Shown here: piece after piece, positions 21,843-34,145 of the stretch
Layout: each line of letters starts with the position of its first letter
How positions within the stretch are numbered: position 1 is the stretch's first letter
DNA from: Zea mays
Lineage: Eukaryota; Streptophyta; Magnoliopsida; Poales; Poaceae
Length of the DNA: 64,000 bases
Assembly: GCF_902167145.1 (NCBI RefSeq)
Contig: NC_050097.1
Location: 230,473,034-230,537,033 of the forward strand
Direction: 5' to 3'
Translations under genes and position numbers: made by a program
Notes under the pieces: generated by a model
What the model was told of the DNA's origin: nothing
Database searches by the model: none
What the model saw: only the letters and a program-made list of their open reading frames with translations

Positions 21843-22429
21843 TGTTGGGGACTTGTTCTCAAATGCTAAGAATCAAGAACAAGGCAACATAAAAAGTGTT
21901 AATCGTTAAAGTCCTTCGTCCTTCGAAGCATTATTTTCCTTCGGATATAATGAATTTCGGACGAAGGTTATGAAGGACATACCTTCATAAGCATAATAAA
22001 TGATGAAGAAAGATTCATATACAAAATATGGAAAATAGCATGATCACTTTAAACATTATTATTATTTTATTTTTATTTATGTTACTTGTATAAGCAATAA
22101 TAAATTACAAATGTACCTTCGGCTTGAAGGAAAATAGGAGTACAAGCGTGACGCTAGAGCGAATGTCAAGTCAGCGTGGACAGTACGGGAGTACTGTTCA
22201 TCTATTTATAGGCAAGAGACACAGCTCATGTACAATTACATTCATGCCCTTTACATTTACTAATAACTCTATAATAATTCTTCGAGGTCTAATTTGCCTT
22301 TTCATCTTTAAGTCGGTTCCCCTTTTCTGCTATCATGTCGAAGCTTTCCTGCGCACAGCTTCATGATTATCTAGACCTTCGTCATAATCTTCTTTCGTCT
22401 CGTTCAGGCTTCGTCCTGACTGTGCTCTT
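21843..22429 (-). repeat. Z LTR (3' LTR), first segment
   Basis: Starts TGTTGGGGACTTGTTCTC on the plus strand and is interrupted at 22429/22430 by S1. The remainder, with the CTCTT duplication, is 36132-36241, giving about 690 bases in total. It is rich in CTTCG/CGAAG motifs like the LTR of Y. The TATAAATA-type box is on the minus strand. Confidence 0.75.
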
Positions 22430-22619
22430 TGAAAGGAAATTAGGCTTACACCTAGTTCCTAAATGATTTTGGTGGTTGAATTGCCCAACACAAATAATTG
22501 GACTAACTAGTTTGCTCTAGTGTACAAGTTATGCAGGTGCCAAAGATTCACACTTAGCCAATAAAAAGACCAAGTATTGGGTTCAACAAAAGAGCAAAGG
22601 GGCAACCGAAGGCACCTCT

Positions 22620-23165
22620 GGTCTGGCGCACCGGACTATCCGGTATGCCACCGGACAGTGTCCGGTGCACCACCGGACAATGTCCGGTGCACCAGAGGAC
22701 TCCAACTCAAACTCGTCACCTTCGGGAAAATCCAGAGACGCTCCGCTATAATTCACCGGACTGTCCGGTGTACACCGGACTGTCCGGTGTACACCGGACA
22801 GTGTCCGGTGCTCCAAGGAAGAGCGGCCTCTAGAACTCGCCAGCTTCGGGAATTCGCAACGGCTAGTCCGCTATAATTCACCGGACATGTCCGGTGTACA
22901 CCGGACTGACCGGTGTGCCATCGAAGCAACGGATACTTCGGCGCCAACGGCTACCTGCAGCGCATTAAATGCGCGCCAGCGCGCGCAGAAGTCAGGCACG
23001 CCCATACTGGCGCACCGGACACTCTACAGTACATGTCCGGTGCGCCACCGGACATCCAGGCGGGCCCAGAAGACAGTGCTCCAACTGTCGAATCCCAACG
23101 GCTTTGGTGACGTGGCTGGCGCACCGGACATGTCCGGTGTGCACCGGACTGTCCGGTGCACCATA
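22620..23165. repeat. cluster of CACCGGACTGTCCGGTG palindromes in the LTR
   Basis: More than ten full or partial copies of the palindrome ACCGGAC(A/T)GTCCGGT, often joined as GTGCACC or GTGTACACC, lie upstream of the TATA box. The same cluster is in the 3' LTR (34990-35520) and, more sparsely, in the second Sirevirus LTR (61480-61820). Palindromic CpG-rich motifs upstream of the promoter are known in Sirevirus LTRs and may be regulatory. Confidence 0.85.
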
Positions 23166-23207
23166 CGACAGTCAGCCCCACCAAACGGCTATTTTGGTGG
23201 TTGGGGC

Positions 23208-23215
23208 TATAAATA
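23208..23215 (+). promoter_or_regulatory. S1 LTR TATA box
   Basis: TATAAATA within GGGGCTATAAATAACCCC, itself a palindrome. It lies downstream of the palindrome cluster and about 560 bases before the LTR end, suiting transcription of the element. The 3' LTR copy is at 35561-35568. Confidence 0.75.
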
Positions 23216-23777
23216 ACCCCAACCACCGACCATTCATTCCATCCAAGTTTTCACACTTCCAACCACTTACAAGAGCTAGGCATTCAATTCTAGACACACT
23301 CAAGAGATCAAATCCTCTCCCAACTCCACAAAAGCATTAGTGACTAGTGAGAGAGATTTGTCGTTATCTCTCGAGCTCTTGTGCTTGGATCGCTTGCTTT
23401 CTTTCTTTGATTCTTTATTGTGATCAACTCACTTGTAATTGAGGCAAGAGACACCAATCTTGTGGTGGTCCTTGTAGGAACTTTGTGTTCCAAGTGATTG
23501 AGAAGAGAAAGCTCACTCGGTCTGAGGGACCATTTGAGAGAGGGAAAGGGTTGAAAGAGACCCGGTCTTTGTGACCACCTCAACGGGGAGTAGGTTTGCG
23601 AGAACCGAACCTCGGTAAAACAAATCCTTGTGTCTCACCACTTTACTTGCTTGAGATTTGTTTTACGCCCTCTTGCGGACTCGTTTATATTTCTAACGCT
23701 AACCCGGCTTGTAGTTGTGATTATTTTTGAGAATTTGAGTTTCGCCCTATTCACCCCCCCTCTAGGCGACTATCAAT

Positions 23778-23790
23778 TGGTATCAGAGCC
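23778..23790 (+). other. S1 primer-binding site
   Basis: TGGTATCAGAGCC, complementary to the 3' end of initiator tRNA-Met, two bases after the LTR. This is the usual copia primer. Confidence 0.9.
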
Positions 23791-23822
23791 GGTGCTTCAT
23801 TAGAGCTTAACCGCTCGAAGTG

Positions 23823-26471
23823 ATGTCGGGAGATCACGCCAAGAAGGAGATGGAGACCGGCGAAAAGCCCACTACAAGCAACGAGAAAGCTCTATCGGGA
23901 GAGTCCCACAACAAGGAAAAGAGGAAGGAGAAGAAGAAAGAAAAGAAGACTTCTTCCCACAAGTCGCATCGGAGTGGCGACAAAATTAAGAAGATGAGGA
24001 AGGTGGTCTACTACAAGACCGACACTTCATCACCTTCTACCTCCGGCTCCGACGCGCCCTCCATAACTTCGAAGCGCCATGAGCGTAAGAAGTTTAGTAA
24101 AATCCCCTTACATTATCCTCGTACCTCTAGACATACTCCATTACTTTCCGTTCCATTAGGCAAACCGCCAACCTTTGACGGTGAAGATTATGCTAGGTGG
24201 AGTGATTTAATGAAATTTCATCTAACCTCACTCCACAAAAGTATATGGAATGTTGTTGAGTTTGGTGTACAGGTACCATCCGTAGGGGATGAAGACTATG
24301 ACTAGGACGAGGTGGCCCAAATCCACCACTTTAACTCCCAAGCCACTACTATACTCCTCGCCTCTCTAAGTCGAGAGGAGTATAATAAGGTACAAGGGTT
24401 AAAAAGTGCGAAGGAAATTTGGGACGTACTCAAGACCGCGCACGAGGGAGACGAGGTGACAAAGATCACCAAGCGAGAAACGATCGAGGGGGAGCTCGGT
24501 CGCTTCATGCTTCACCAAGGGGAGGATCCACAAGCTATGTACAACCTCTTAAAGACCTTGGTGAACCAAGTGCGCAACCTCGGGAGCGAAAAATGGGATG
24601 ACCATGAGATGGTCAAGGTTATTCTTAGATCCCTCGTATTTCTTAACCCTACACAAGTTCAATTAATTTGAGGTGATCCTAGATATAAGCTAATGTCTCC
24701 CGAGGAAGTCATAGGAAAATTTGTGAGCTTTGAGCTAATGATTAAAGGCTCAAAGAAAATCATCGAGCAAGGCACCTCCTCCACACCCGAAGCACAACCG
24801 GTCGCATTCAAGGCGACGGAGGAGAAGAAGGAGGAGTCTACTTCAAGTAGACAACCAATCGACACCTCCAAGCTCGACAATGAGGAAATGGCGCTCGTCA
24901 TCAAGAGCTTCCACCAAATCCTCAAACAAAGGAGGGGGAAGGACTATAAACCCCGCTCCAAGAAAGTGTGTTACAAATGTGGTAAGCCCGGTCATTTTAT
25001 TGCAAAATGTCCTATATCTAGTGACAGTGACAGGGGCGACGACAAGAAGGGGAGAAGAAAGGAGAAGAAGAAATACTACAAGAAGAGGGGCGGCGATGCC
25101 CATGTTTGTCGGGAGTGGGACTCCGACGAAAGCTCTAGCGACTCCTCCGACGACGAGGACGCCGCCAACATCGCCGTCACCAAGGGACTTCTCTTCCCCA
25201 ACGTCGGCCACAAGTGTCTCATGGTAAAGGACGGCAAAAAGAAGAAGGTTAAATCTAAATCCTCCACTAGATATGAGTCTTCTAGTGATGAAAATGCTAG
25301 TGATGAGGAAGATAACTTACGCACTCTTTTTGCCAACCTCAACATGCAACAAAAGGAAAAACTTAATGAATTGATTAGTGATATTCATGAGAAGGATGAT
25401 CTCTTGGACACCCAAGAGGACTTCCTTATTAAAGAAAATAAGAAGCATGTTAAAGTCAAAAACGCTTACGCTCTAGAAGTAGAAAAATGTGAAAAACTTT
25501 CTAGTGAGCTAAGTTCTTGCCATGAAACTATTGACAACCTTAGAAATGAAAATGCTAATTTGTTAGCTAAGGTTGATTCTCATGTTTGTAATGTTTCAAT
25601 TACCAATTCTAGAAATAATGATGATGATTTACTTGCTAGGATTGAAGAATTAAACATTTCTCTTGCTAGCCTTAAAAATGAAAATGAAAAATTGCTTGCT
25701 AAGGCTAAAGATTTTGATATTTGCAATGCTACTATTTCCGACCTTAGAACTAAGAATGATCTATTGCATGCTAAGGTTGTAGAATTAAAATCTTGCAAAC
25801 CCTCTACATCTACCGTTGAGCACACTACCATTTGTACTAGATGTAAAGATGTTAACATTGATGCTATACATGATCACATGGCTTTAATTAAACAACAAAA
25901 TGATCATATAGCAAAATTAGATGCTAAAATTGCCGAGCATAACTTAGAAAATGAAAAATTTAAATTTGCTAGAAGTATGCTCTATAGTGGGAGACGCCCC
26001 GGCATCAAGGATGGCATTGGCTTCCAAAGGGGAGACAATGTCAAACTTAATGCCCCTCCTAAAAGATTGTCTAATTTTGTAAAGGGCAAGTCTCCCATGC
26101 CTCAGGATAACGAGGGTTACATTTTGTACCCTGCCGGTTATCCCGAGAGCAAAATTAGGAGGATTCACTCTAGGAAGTCTCACTCTGGCCCTAACCATGC
26201 TTTTATGTATAAGGGTGAGACATCTAGTTCTAGGCAACCAACCCGTGCTAAGTTGCCTAAGAAGAGAATTCCTAATGCATCAAATGATCATGACATTTCA
26301 TTCAAAACTTTTGATGCATCATATGTTTTAACTAACAAATCCGGCAAGCTAGTTGCCAAGTTTGTTGGGGGCAAACACAAGGGCTCCAAGACTTGTGTTT
26401 GGGTACCCAAAGTTCTTATTTCTAATGCCAAAGGACCCAAAACCGTTTGGGTACCTAAAGTCAAGAACTAA
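23823..26471 (+). pseudogene. gag: S1 gag, interrupted by two stop codons
   Basis: The frame starts at ATG 23823 and is continuous to 26471 except for in-frame TAG at 24303 and TGA at 24669. The N-terminus is Lys/Glu-rich. A copia gag core follows (PPTFDGEDYARWSDLMKFHL, EGELGRFMLHQGEDPQAMYN). A CCHC zinc knuckle, CYKCGKPGHFIAKC, lies at 24968-25009. Then come an acidic Ser/Asp region and about 400 residues of Leu/Asn/Lys-rich predicted coiled coil, typical of the extended Sirevirus gag. Gag would form the virus-like particle and bind RNA. Only a truncated N-terminus could be made from this copy. Confidence 0.85.
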
Positions 26472-26484
26472 ACTTGTTTTGTAG

Positions 26485-29400
26485 GTTTATGCATCCGGGG
26501 GCTCAAGTTGGATCATCGATAGCGGGTGCACAAACCACATGACAGGGGAGAAGAAGATGTTCTCCTCCTACGAGAAAAACAAGATCCCCAAAGAGCTATC
26601 ACATTCGGGGATGGAAGCCAAGGTTTGGTCAAAGGATTGGGTAAAATTGCTATATCTCTTGACCATTCTATTTCCAATGTTTTTCTTGTAGATTCATTGG
26701 ATTACAATTTGCTTTCTGTATCTCAATTATGCAAAATGGGTTACAACTGTCTTTTCACTGATGTAGGTGTCACTGTCTTTAGAAGAAGTGATGATTCAAT
26801 AGCATTTAAGAGTGTGTTAGAGGGTCAGCTATACTTAGTAGATTTTGATAGAGCTGAACTCGACACATGCTTAATTGCTAAGACTAACATGGGCTCTGGC
26901 ACCGCCGACTAGCCCATGTTGGGATGAAGAATCTTCATAAGCTTCTAAAGGGAGAGCACATTTTAGGACTAACCAATGTTCATTTTGAGAAAGACAGGGT
27001 TTGTAGCGCATGCCAAGCAGGAAAGCAAGTTGGTGCCCATCATCCACACAAGAACATCATGACGACCGACAGGCCGCTTGAGCTACTCCACATGGACCTA
27101 TTCGGCCCGATTGCTTACATAAGCATCGGTAAGAGTAAGTATTGTCTAGTAATAGTGGATGATTATTCTCGCTTCACTTGGGTATTCTTTTTGCAGGAAA
27201 AATCTCAAACCCAAGAGACTTTAAAAGGATTCTTGAGACGAGCTCAAAATGAGTTCGGCTTAAGGATCAAGAAAATAAGAAGCGACAACGGGACGGAGTT
27301 CAAGAACTCTCAGATTGAAGGCTTCCTTGAGGAGGAGGGCATCAAGCATGAGTTCTCTTCTCCCTACACGCCACAACAAAATGGTGTAGTGGAGAGGAAG
27401 AATCGAACTCTATTGGATATGGCAAGAACCATGCTTGATGAGTACAAGACTTCGGATCGGTTTTGGGCCGAGGCGGTCAACACCGCCTGCTACGCCATCA
27501 ACCGGTTGTATCTACACCGAATCCTCAAGAAGACATCCTATGAACTCCTAATCGGTAAAAAGCCCAATATTTCATATTTTAGAGTTTTTGGTAGCAAATG
27601 CTTTATTCTTATCAAAAGAGGTAGAAAATCTAAATTTGCTCCTAAAACTGTAGAAGGCTTTTTACTAGGATATGATTCAAACACAAGGGCATATAGAGTC
27701 TTTAACAAGTCCTCCGGACAAGTTGAAGTTTCTTGTGACGTTGTGTTTGATGAAACTAACGGCTCTCAAGTAGAGCAGGTTGATCTTGATGAGATAGGTG
27801 ATGAAGAGGCTCCGTGCATCGCGCTAAGGAACATGTCCATTGGGGATGTGTATCCTAAGGAATCCGAAGAGCCTCCAAATGCACAAGATCAACCATCCTC
27901 CTCTATGCAAGCATCTCCACCAACTCAAAATGAGGATAAAGCTCAAGTTGATGAAGTAGAAGATCAAGCAAATGAGCCACCTCAAGATGACGGCAATGAT
28001 CAAGGGGGGGATGCAACTAATCAAGACAAGGAGGATGAAGAACAAAGGCCGCCACACCCAAGAGTCCACCAAGCAATCCAACGAGATCACCCCGTCGACA
28101 CCATCCTTGGCGACATTCATAAGGGGGTAACCACTAGATCTCGTGTTGCACATTTTTGTGAGCATTACTCTTTTGTTTCCTCTATTGAGCCACACAGGGT
28201 AGAGGAAGCACTACAAGATTCAGATTGGGTGGTGGCAGTGCAAGAGGAGCTCAATAACTTCACTAGGAATGAGGTATGGCATCTAGTTCCACGTCCTAAT
28301 CAAAATGTTGTAGGAACCAAATGGGTCTTCCGCAACAAGCAAGACGAGCATGGTGTGGTGACAAGGAACAAAGATCGACTTGTGGCCAAGGGATACTCCC
28401 AAGTCGAAGGTTTGGATTTCGGTGAAACCTATGCATCCGTAGCTAGGCTTGAGTCAATTCGTATATTATTAGCCTATGCTACTTACCATGGCTTTAAGCT
28501 TTATCAAATGGACGTGAAAAGTGCCTTCCTCAATGGACCAATCAAGGAAGAGGTCTATGTTGAGCAACCTCCCGGCTTTGAAGATAGTGAGTACCCTAAC
28601 CATGTCTATAAACTCTCTAAGGCGCTTTATGGGCTCAAGCAAGCCCCAGGAGCATGGTATGAATGCCTTAGGGATTTCCTTATCACTAATGGATTCAAAG
28701 TCGGAAAGGCCGATCCTACTTTATTCACAAAAACTCTTGAAAATGACTTGTTTGTATGCCAAATTTATGTTGATGATATTATTTTTGGGTCTACTAACGA
28801 GTCTACATGTGAAGAATTTAGTAGGATCATGACACAAAAGTTCGAGATGTCTATGATGGGGGAGTTGAAGTATTTCTTAGGATTTCAAGTAAAGCAACTC
28901 CAAGAGGGCACCTTCCTAAGCCAAACGAAGTATACTCAAGATATTCTAAGCAAGTTTGGAATGAAGGATGCCAAACCCATCAAGACACCCATGGGAACCA
29001 ATGGGCATCTCGACCTCGACGAGGGAGGTAAATCCGTCGATCAAAAGGTATACCGGTCGATGATAGGTTCCTTACTATATTTATGTGCATCTCGACCGGA
29101 TATAATGCTTTCCGTATGCATGTGTGCAAGATTCCAAGCCGACCCTAAGGAAGCTCACCTTACGGCCGTAAAACGAATCTTGAGATATTTAGTTTATACT
29201 CCTAAGTTTGGGCTTTGGTATCCTAGGGGATCCACATTTGATTTGATTGGTTATTCGGATGCCGATTGGGCGGGGTGTAAAATCAATAGAAAGAGCACAT
29301 CGGGGACTTGCCAGTTCTTGGGAAGATCCTTGGTGTCTTGGGCTTCAAAGAAGCAAAATTCCGTAGCTCTTTCTACCGCCGAAGCCGAGTACATTGCCGC

Positions 29401-29722
29401 AGGTCATTGTTGCGCGCAATTACTTTGGATGAGGCAAACCCTTAGGGACTACGGTTACAAATTAACCAAAGTCCCTCTTCTATGTGATAATGAGAGTGCA
29501 ATCAAAATGACGGATAATCTCGTTGAACATAGCCGCACTAAACACATAGCCATTCGGTATCACTTTTTAAGGGATCACCAACAAAAGGGAGATATCGAGA
29601 TTTCTTACATTAATACTAAAGATCAATTAGCCGATATCTTTACCAAGCCTTTTGATGAACAAACTTTTAACAAACTTAGGCATGAGCTAAATATTCTTGA
29701 TTCTAGGAACTTCTTTTGTTGA
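26485..29722 (+). pseudogene. pol: S1 pol (protease, integrase, RT, RNase H), two early frameshifts
   Basis: The protease begins near 26485 with WIIDSGCTNHM. Small deletions shift the frame near 26582 and again near 26890, leaving an uninterrupted 932-residue frame from 26924. That frame holds the end of the integrase zinc-binding region (CSACQAGKQ), the catalytic DDE set ([21 protein letters not shown]), the copia RT ([35 protein letters not shown]) and RNase H ([13 protein letters not shown]), ending with QLADIFTKP. Domain order is Ty1/copia. The frameshifts prevent one polyprotein, although the downstream part looks recently active. Confidence 0.9.
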
Positions 29723-30497
29723 TTTGCACACATAGTTCATTTACATACCTTTGATCATATCTCTTTCATATGCTATGACTAATGTGTTTTTAAGTCCATT
29801 TCAAACCAAGTCATAGGTGTATTGAAAGGGAATTGGAGTCTTCGGCGAAGACAAAGGCTTCCACTCCGTAACTCATCCTTCGCCGTCACTCCAAGCAACT
29901 CTCCATTTTTGGGGAGAAAGCATGAGCACCAAGCAAAAGGACTCCATCTTTGGTATAATCTTCACACATTTATTTATGACCAAAGGGGGGGAGAGTATTA
30001 CAGAGGGCTCAAATGACTCCGTTTTTGGCGATTCATGCCAAAGGGGGAGAAAATATTAGCCCAAAGCAAAAGGACCGCACCACCACCTAATTTTAAAAGA
30101 GTTTTTAAATTGGTATGATTCTCAAGTTGATAAATTTCAAATTGATATCTTATTGTGCTCAAAAGGGGGAGAAAAGTAGTATTTTCAAAATCTATATCAA
30201 AACCCACTTGAACACTAAGAGGAGGATTTCATCTAGGGGGAGTTTTGTTTAGTCAAAGGAAAAGCATTTGAAACAAGGGGAGAAAATTTCAAATCTTGAA
30301 AATGCTTTGCAAAATCTTATTCATTTACCTTTGACTATTTGCAAAAGAACCTTGAAAAGGATTTACAAAAGAATTTGCAAAAACAAAACATGTGGTGCAA
30401 GCGTGGTCCAAAATGTTAAAAACAAAGAAACAATCCATGCATATCTTGTAAGTATTTATATTGGCTCACTTCCAAGCAACCTTTGCACTCACATTAT
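29723..30497 (+). other. S1 3' non-coding region with repeated polypurine tracts
   Basis: No env-like ORF. Purine tracts of the form AAAGGGGGAGA recur at about 29981, 30040, 30166, 30234 and 30279. The last one, AAAAAGGGGGAGATT at 34787-34801, directly precedes the 3' LTR and is the functional polypurine tract. Multiple tracts in this region are a Sirevirus hallmark. The region is cut near 30498 by element Y and resumes at 34733. Confidence 0.85.
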
Positions 30498-33400
30498 CCT
30501 TATTGATCCGGTTTTAGCTTCCTCTGGAGTTATTGCTTCGTCACCGAATAACAACTTGAATGGAGTGAAGCCTGTAGACCTTGATGTTGTCGTGTTGTGG
30601 CTCCACACCACTTTGGTTAACTGATCTGGCCATTTTCCTCTGGGTTGATTGAAGATTAACTTCATTATTCCTGTCATTATAATGCCGTTTCAACGAGTCC
30701 ATTTGACTCCGGGTGCCTAACTGATGCAAAATGGATCTTCGTACCAATTTGGTTACAGAAATCCCTGAAAGCTTCGGAGTCAAACTGTGTCCCATTGTCC
30801 ACAGTGATGGCCTTTGGCACCCCGAAACGACAAACAATATTCTGCCAGAAAAACTTTTGGACGGTGGCCGAAGTTATTGTGGCTAAAGGCTTCGCCTCAA
30901 TCCATTTAGAAAAATATTCCACAGCTACTACAACATATCTCAGGTTCCCTTGAGCCGGTGGTAACGGACCTAACAAGTCGAGGCCCCACCTTTGCAATGG
31001 CCAAGTGGGTTGTATGAGCTGTGTTAAGGACGAAGGTTGTTTTTGATCTCTTGCACATTTCTGACAACCTTCGCACTTTTGAACCAATTCTGCTGCATCC
31101 GAAGCTGCCTTCGGCCAATAAAACCCTTGGCGGAAAATTTTTCCAAGTAACGGCCTAGATCCGATGTGAGATCCACACAGGCCTGCATGTATTTCTTTCA
31201 TTAACTCTATACCTTCGGTTCTGGATAAACATTTGAGCAGCGGAGCACAAACTCCATGTTTGTACAACTCCCCTTCTATCATGACATATGGACGAGCTCT
31301 TGCCTCTATCCTCTTATTATAAGCTTCGTCATCTGAAAGGAATTTACCCTGAAGGTAAGAGATGATCTCGGTTCTCCAATCTTCGCTAAAAACAGGAGAT
31401 ATATTAAGGACTGCTCTTTCAAGAAGTTCCACCGAAGGTGCTTTTATTGTTTCGAAGAACACATCCGAAGGTAAAGGCAGCCCCTGTGCTGCTGACTTAG
31501 CTAGCAGATCAGCATGCTCATTTTGTCCTCGAGGGATATTTTTGACAGAAAACCCTTCGAAAGAAGCTTCAACTCTTCGAACTATATCCAGATATTTTTC
31601 AAGCTTCGGATCCTTAGCCTTGCAACTCTTGTCAATATGACCCGAAACAACCTGGGAATCAGTTTTAAGTATGGCCCTTCTGATTCCCATTGCTTTTAAC
31701 TTCCGAAGACCTAGAATCAATGCTTCGTACTCAGCAATGTTATTTGTGCAATTAAAATCAAGCTTTGTCGCATAACAAGTTTTGACTTTGGAAGGTGAAA
31801 CCAACACAGCAGCCGCTCCTGCTCCGAAGGTTCCCCAAGATCCATCACAAAACACTGTCCAGGCTTCGTTGTCTTTGTTCGTTTCCTCCTCCTGAGCCCC
31901 TGGCGTCCAGTCAGCAATGAAGTCTGCCAACGCCTGGGATTGTATCGAAGATCTATGAACATATTCAATACAAAATTCATTGAGCTCTGCAGCCCATTTT
32001 CCAATCCTTCCAGTAGCTTCTCGGTTCCTCATAATATCCTTCAGAGGTTGTGATGAAGGAACAATTATGTTGTAAGCTTGGAAATAGTGCCGAAGCTTCC
32101 TGGAGGCCATCAAGACAGCATACAGTACCTTCTCCAACTCTGTATAATTTTTCTTTGACAAACTAAGAACCTCGGATACAAAATATATTGGGGCCTGCCT
32201 CTTGACTTGACCATCAAGCTTCTCCTGGACAAGCGCTGCACTTACCGCTGAGTGCGAAGCTGCCACATATAATAACAAAGGAGCCCCTGGCATTGGTGGA
32301 GTCAATGTTGTTAGATCTATTAAATACTGTTTTAGCTCTTCAAAAGCCTTCTGCTGGATTGGTCCCCATTGAAAGACTTCGGCTGACTTCAGCACTTCGA
32401 AGAATGGTAAGTTTCTCTCTGCTGATCTGGATATGAATCTATTGAGAGATGCAAATCTTCCTGTCAATCTTTGAGCCCCCTTCTTTGTAGTTGGTGGCTC
32501 CATCCGAAGTATAGCTTCAATTTTACTTGGATTAGCTTCAATTCCCTTTGTTGAAACCAAGCATCCAAGAAATTTCCCCTTCTTCACCCCGAAGACGCAT
32601 TTTTCTGGATTTAATTTTAAACCAGCCTGCCTGAAACTGGCGAAGGTCTCCTGCAGATCAGCAATATGATTCTCCTGCTTCGTGCTTTTGACAATGATGT
32701 CATCAACATAAGTTAGCACATTTCTGCCTATTTGAGATTGGAGAACCTTCGCAGTCATTCGGCTGAAACTTCCTCCAGCGTTTTTGAGCCCCTCAGGCAT
32801 CCGAAGATAGCAATATGTGCCACGTGGAGTTATGAAGCTAGTCTTCGGCTCATCTTCCTTCTTCATCCAAATTTGGTGATAGCCTGAATAACAGTCTAAC
32901 AGACTCATGAGCTCTGAAGAAGCTGCTGCATCAACTAAAGAGTCTATCCTTGGTAGTGGGAATTCATCCTTCGGACAAGCCTTGTTAAGATCTGTAAAAT
33001 CGATGCACATTCGCCACCTGCCATTGGCCTTTTTTACCATAACAGTGTTAGCTAGCCATTCTGGGTACTTCACTTCTCTGATAACTCCTGCACTGAGGAG
33101 TCTTTTGACTTCGTTGCGAGCACCTTCGGCCTTGTCATCTGACATTTTCCGAAGCCTTTGCTTTCTGGGTCTGAAGGATGGATCGACATTGAGCGAGTGC
33201 TCAATAACATCTCTATTAACTCCGCATAGATCATTGGCTGACCATGCAAAAACATCTTTGTTATTGAACAAAAACCTTATCAAGGTTTTCTCCTGCTCTT
33301 CGGATAATTGAGAGCCTAACAGCACCTTCTGCTCTGCTATGTCCTCACATAAGAGCATAGGCTTCGGCTGATCTGCTGAAGCTGCTTTCTCCCTTCTGAA

Positions 33401-34102
33401 TTTGTACTGTTCACAAGCTTCAGCTCCATCGATGTTATGGATTGCTTTTGAGTCAGTCCAATTGCCTTCGGCCCTTCTTGCAGCTTCCTGACTTCCATGG
33501 ATAGCAATGGGTCCCTGATCCGAAGGTATCTTCATGCAAAGATAGGCAGGATGAAGGATTGCTTCGAAGGCATTGAGAGTACCACGACCAATAATTGCAT
33601 TGTAAGGGTATTCCATGTCAACAATGTCAAACACAACTTGCTCAGTTCTAGTGTTGTTGATGAACCCGAAGGTCACTGACATGGTGATCTTGCCCAGTGC
33701 TACAATCTGTCTTCCTCCGAAGCCACAGAGAGGATGTGTAGCATCATGAATCTTATCTTCTGGCTCTTGCATTTGTCTGAAGGCCTTAGCAAATATGATG
33801 TCAGCTGCACTGCCTGTGTCAACCAAGACATTGTGGACCAGAAATCCTTTGATAACACAAGAGATAACCATGGCATCGTTGTGTGGGTAATCTTTGAGCT
33901 GAAGGTCCTCTTGGGAGAAGGTAATAGGAATGTGAGACCATCTTGACTTGATGAAGGGTCCTTGCACCCCAACATGTTGTACCCTTCTCTGTGCTTCTTT
34001 CTTCTGTTTCTTGTTAGCTGGCTCTGAGGACGAGCCACCTGTGATCGGGAGCACCAGCTTCGGGTCCGAAGCAGCTCCAGCTTGGTCGTTGAACGAAGCC
34101 AT
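30498..34102 (-). pseudogene. pol: Y pol: protease, RT, double RNase H, integrase, without gag
   Basis: A frame of about 1,140 residues runs from ATG at 34102 to a stop at 30677; integrase similarity continues in another frame to about 30498 (STGFTPFKLLFGDEAITPEE). In order: PITFSQEDLQLKDYPHND and protease VLVDTGSAADIIF; RT with WRMCIDFTDLNKACPKDEFP and TYVDDIIVKS; a gypsy RNase H; a second RNase H starting VFCDGSWGTFGAGAAAV (the dual arrangement of the Tat lineage); integrase zinc-binding region GCQKCARDQ and catalytic WGLDLLGPL and TVDNGTQFDSE. The frame begins 32 bases after the primer-binding site, so gag is absent. A small indel near 30677 breaks the integrase end. Confidence 0.88.
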
Positions 34103-34133
34103 CAGCTCAAAAAGTGGAAGTGAGTTCACCGGA

Positions 34134-34144
34134 GGTGGGCGCCA
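34134..34144 (-). other. Y primer-binding site
   Basis: The minus strand reads TGGCGCCCACC one base after the LTR end, the primer type usual for maize Tat/gypsy elements. Confidence 0.8.
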
Positions 34145-34145
34145 A

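Larger units (their letters stand above)
22430..23775 (+). repeat. S1 5' LTR
   Basis: Begins TGAAAGGAAATTAGGC and ends CTAGGCGACTATCA. TATAAATA is at 23208-23215. It is nearly identical to the 3' LTR apart from scattered substitutions and one extra palindrome unit near 22770-22795, so insertion was fairly recent. Confidence 0.93.

Noticed and set aside
22620..23165. CRISPR-like array from the repeated CCGGACTGTCCGGTG units
   Set aside because: Units are irregularly spaced palindromes inside an LTR of a plant retrotransposon; no spacers of constant length and no cas genes.
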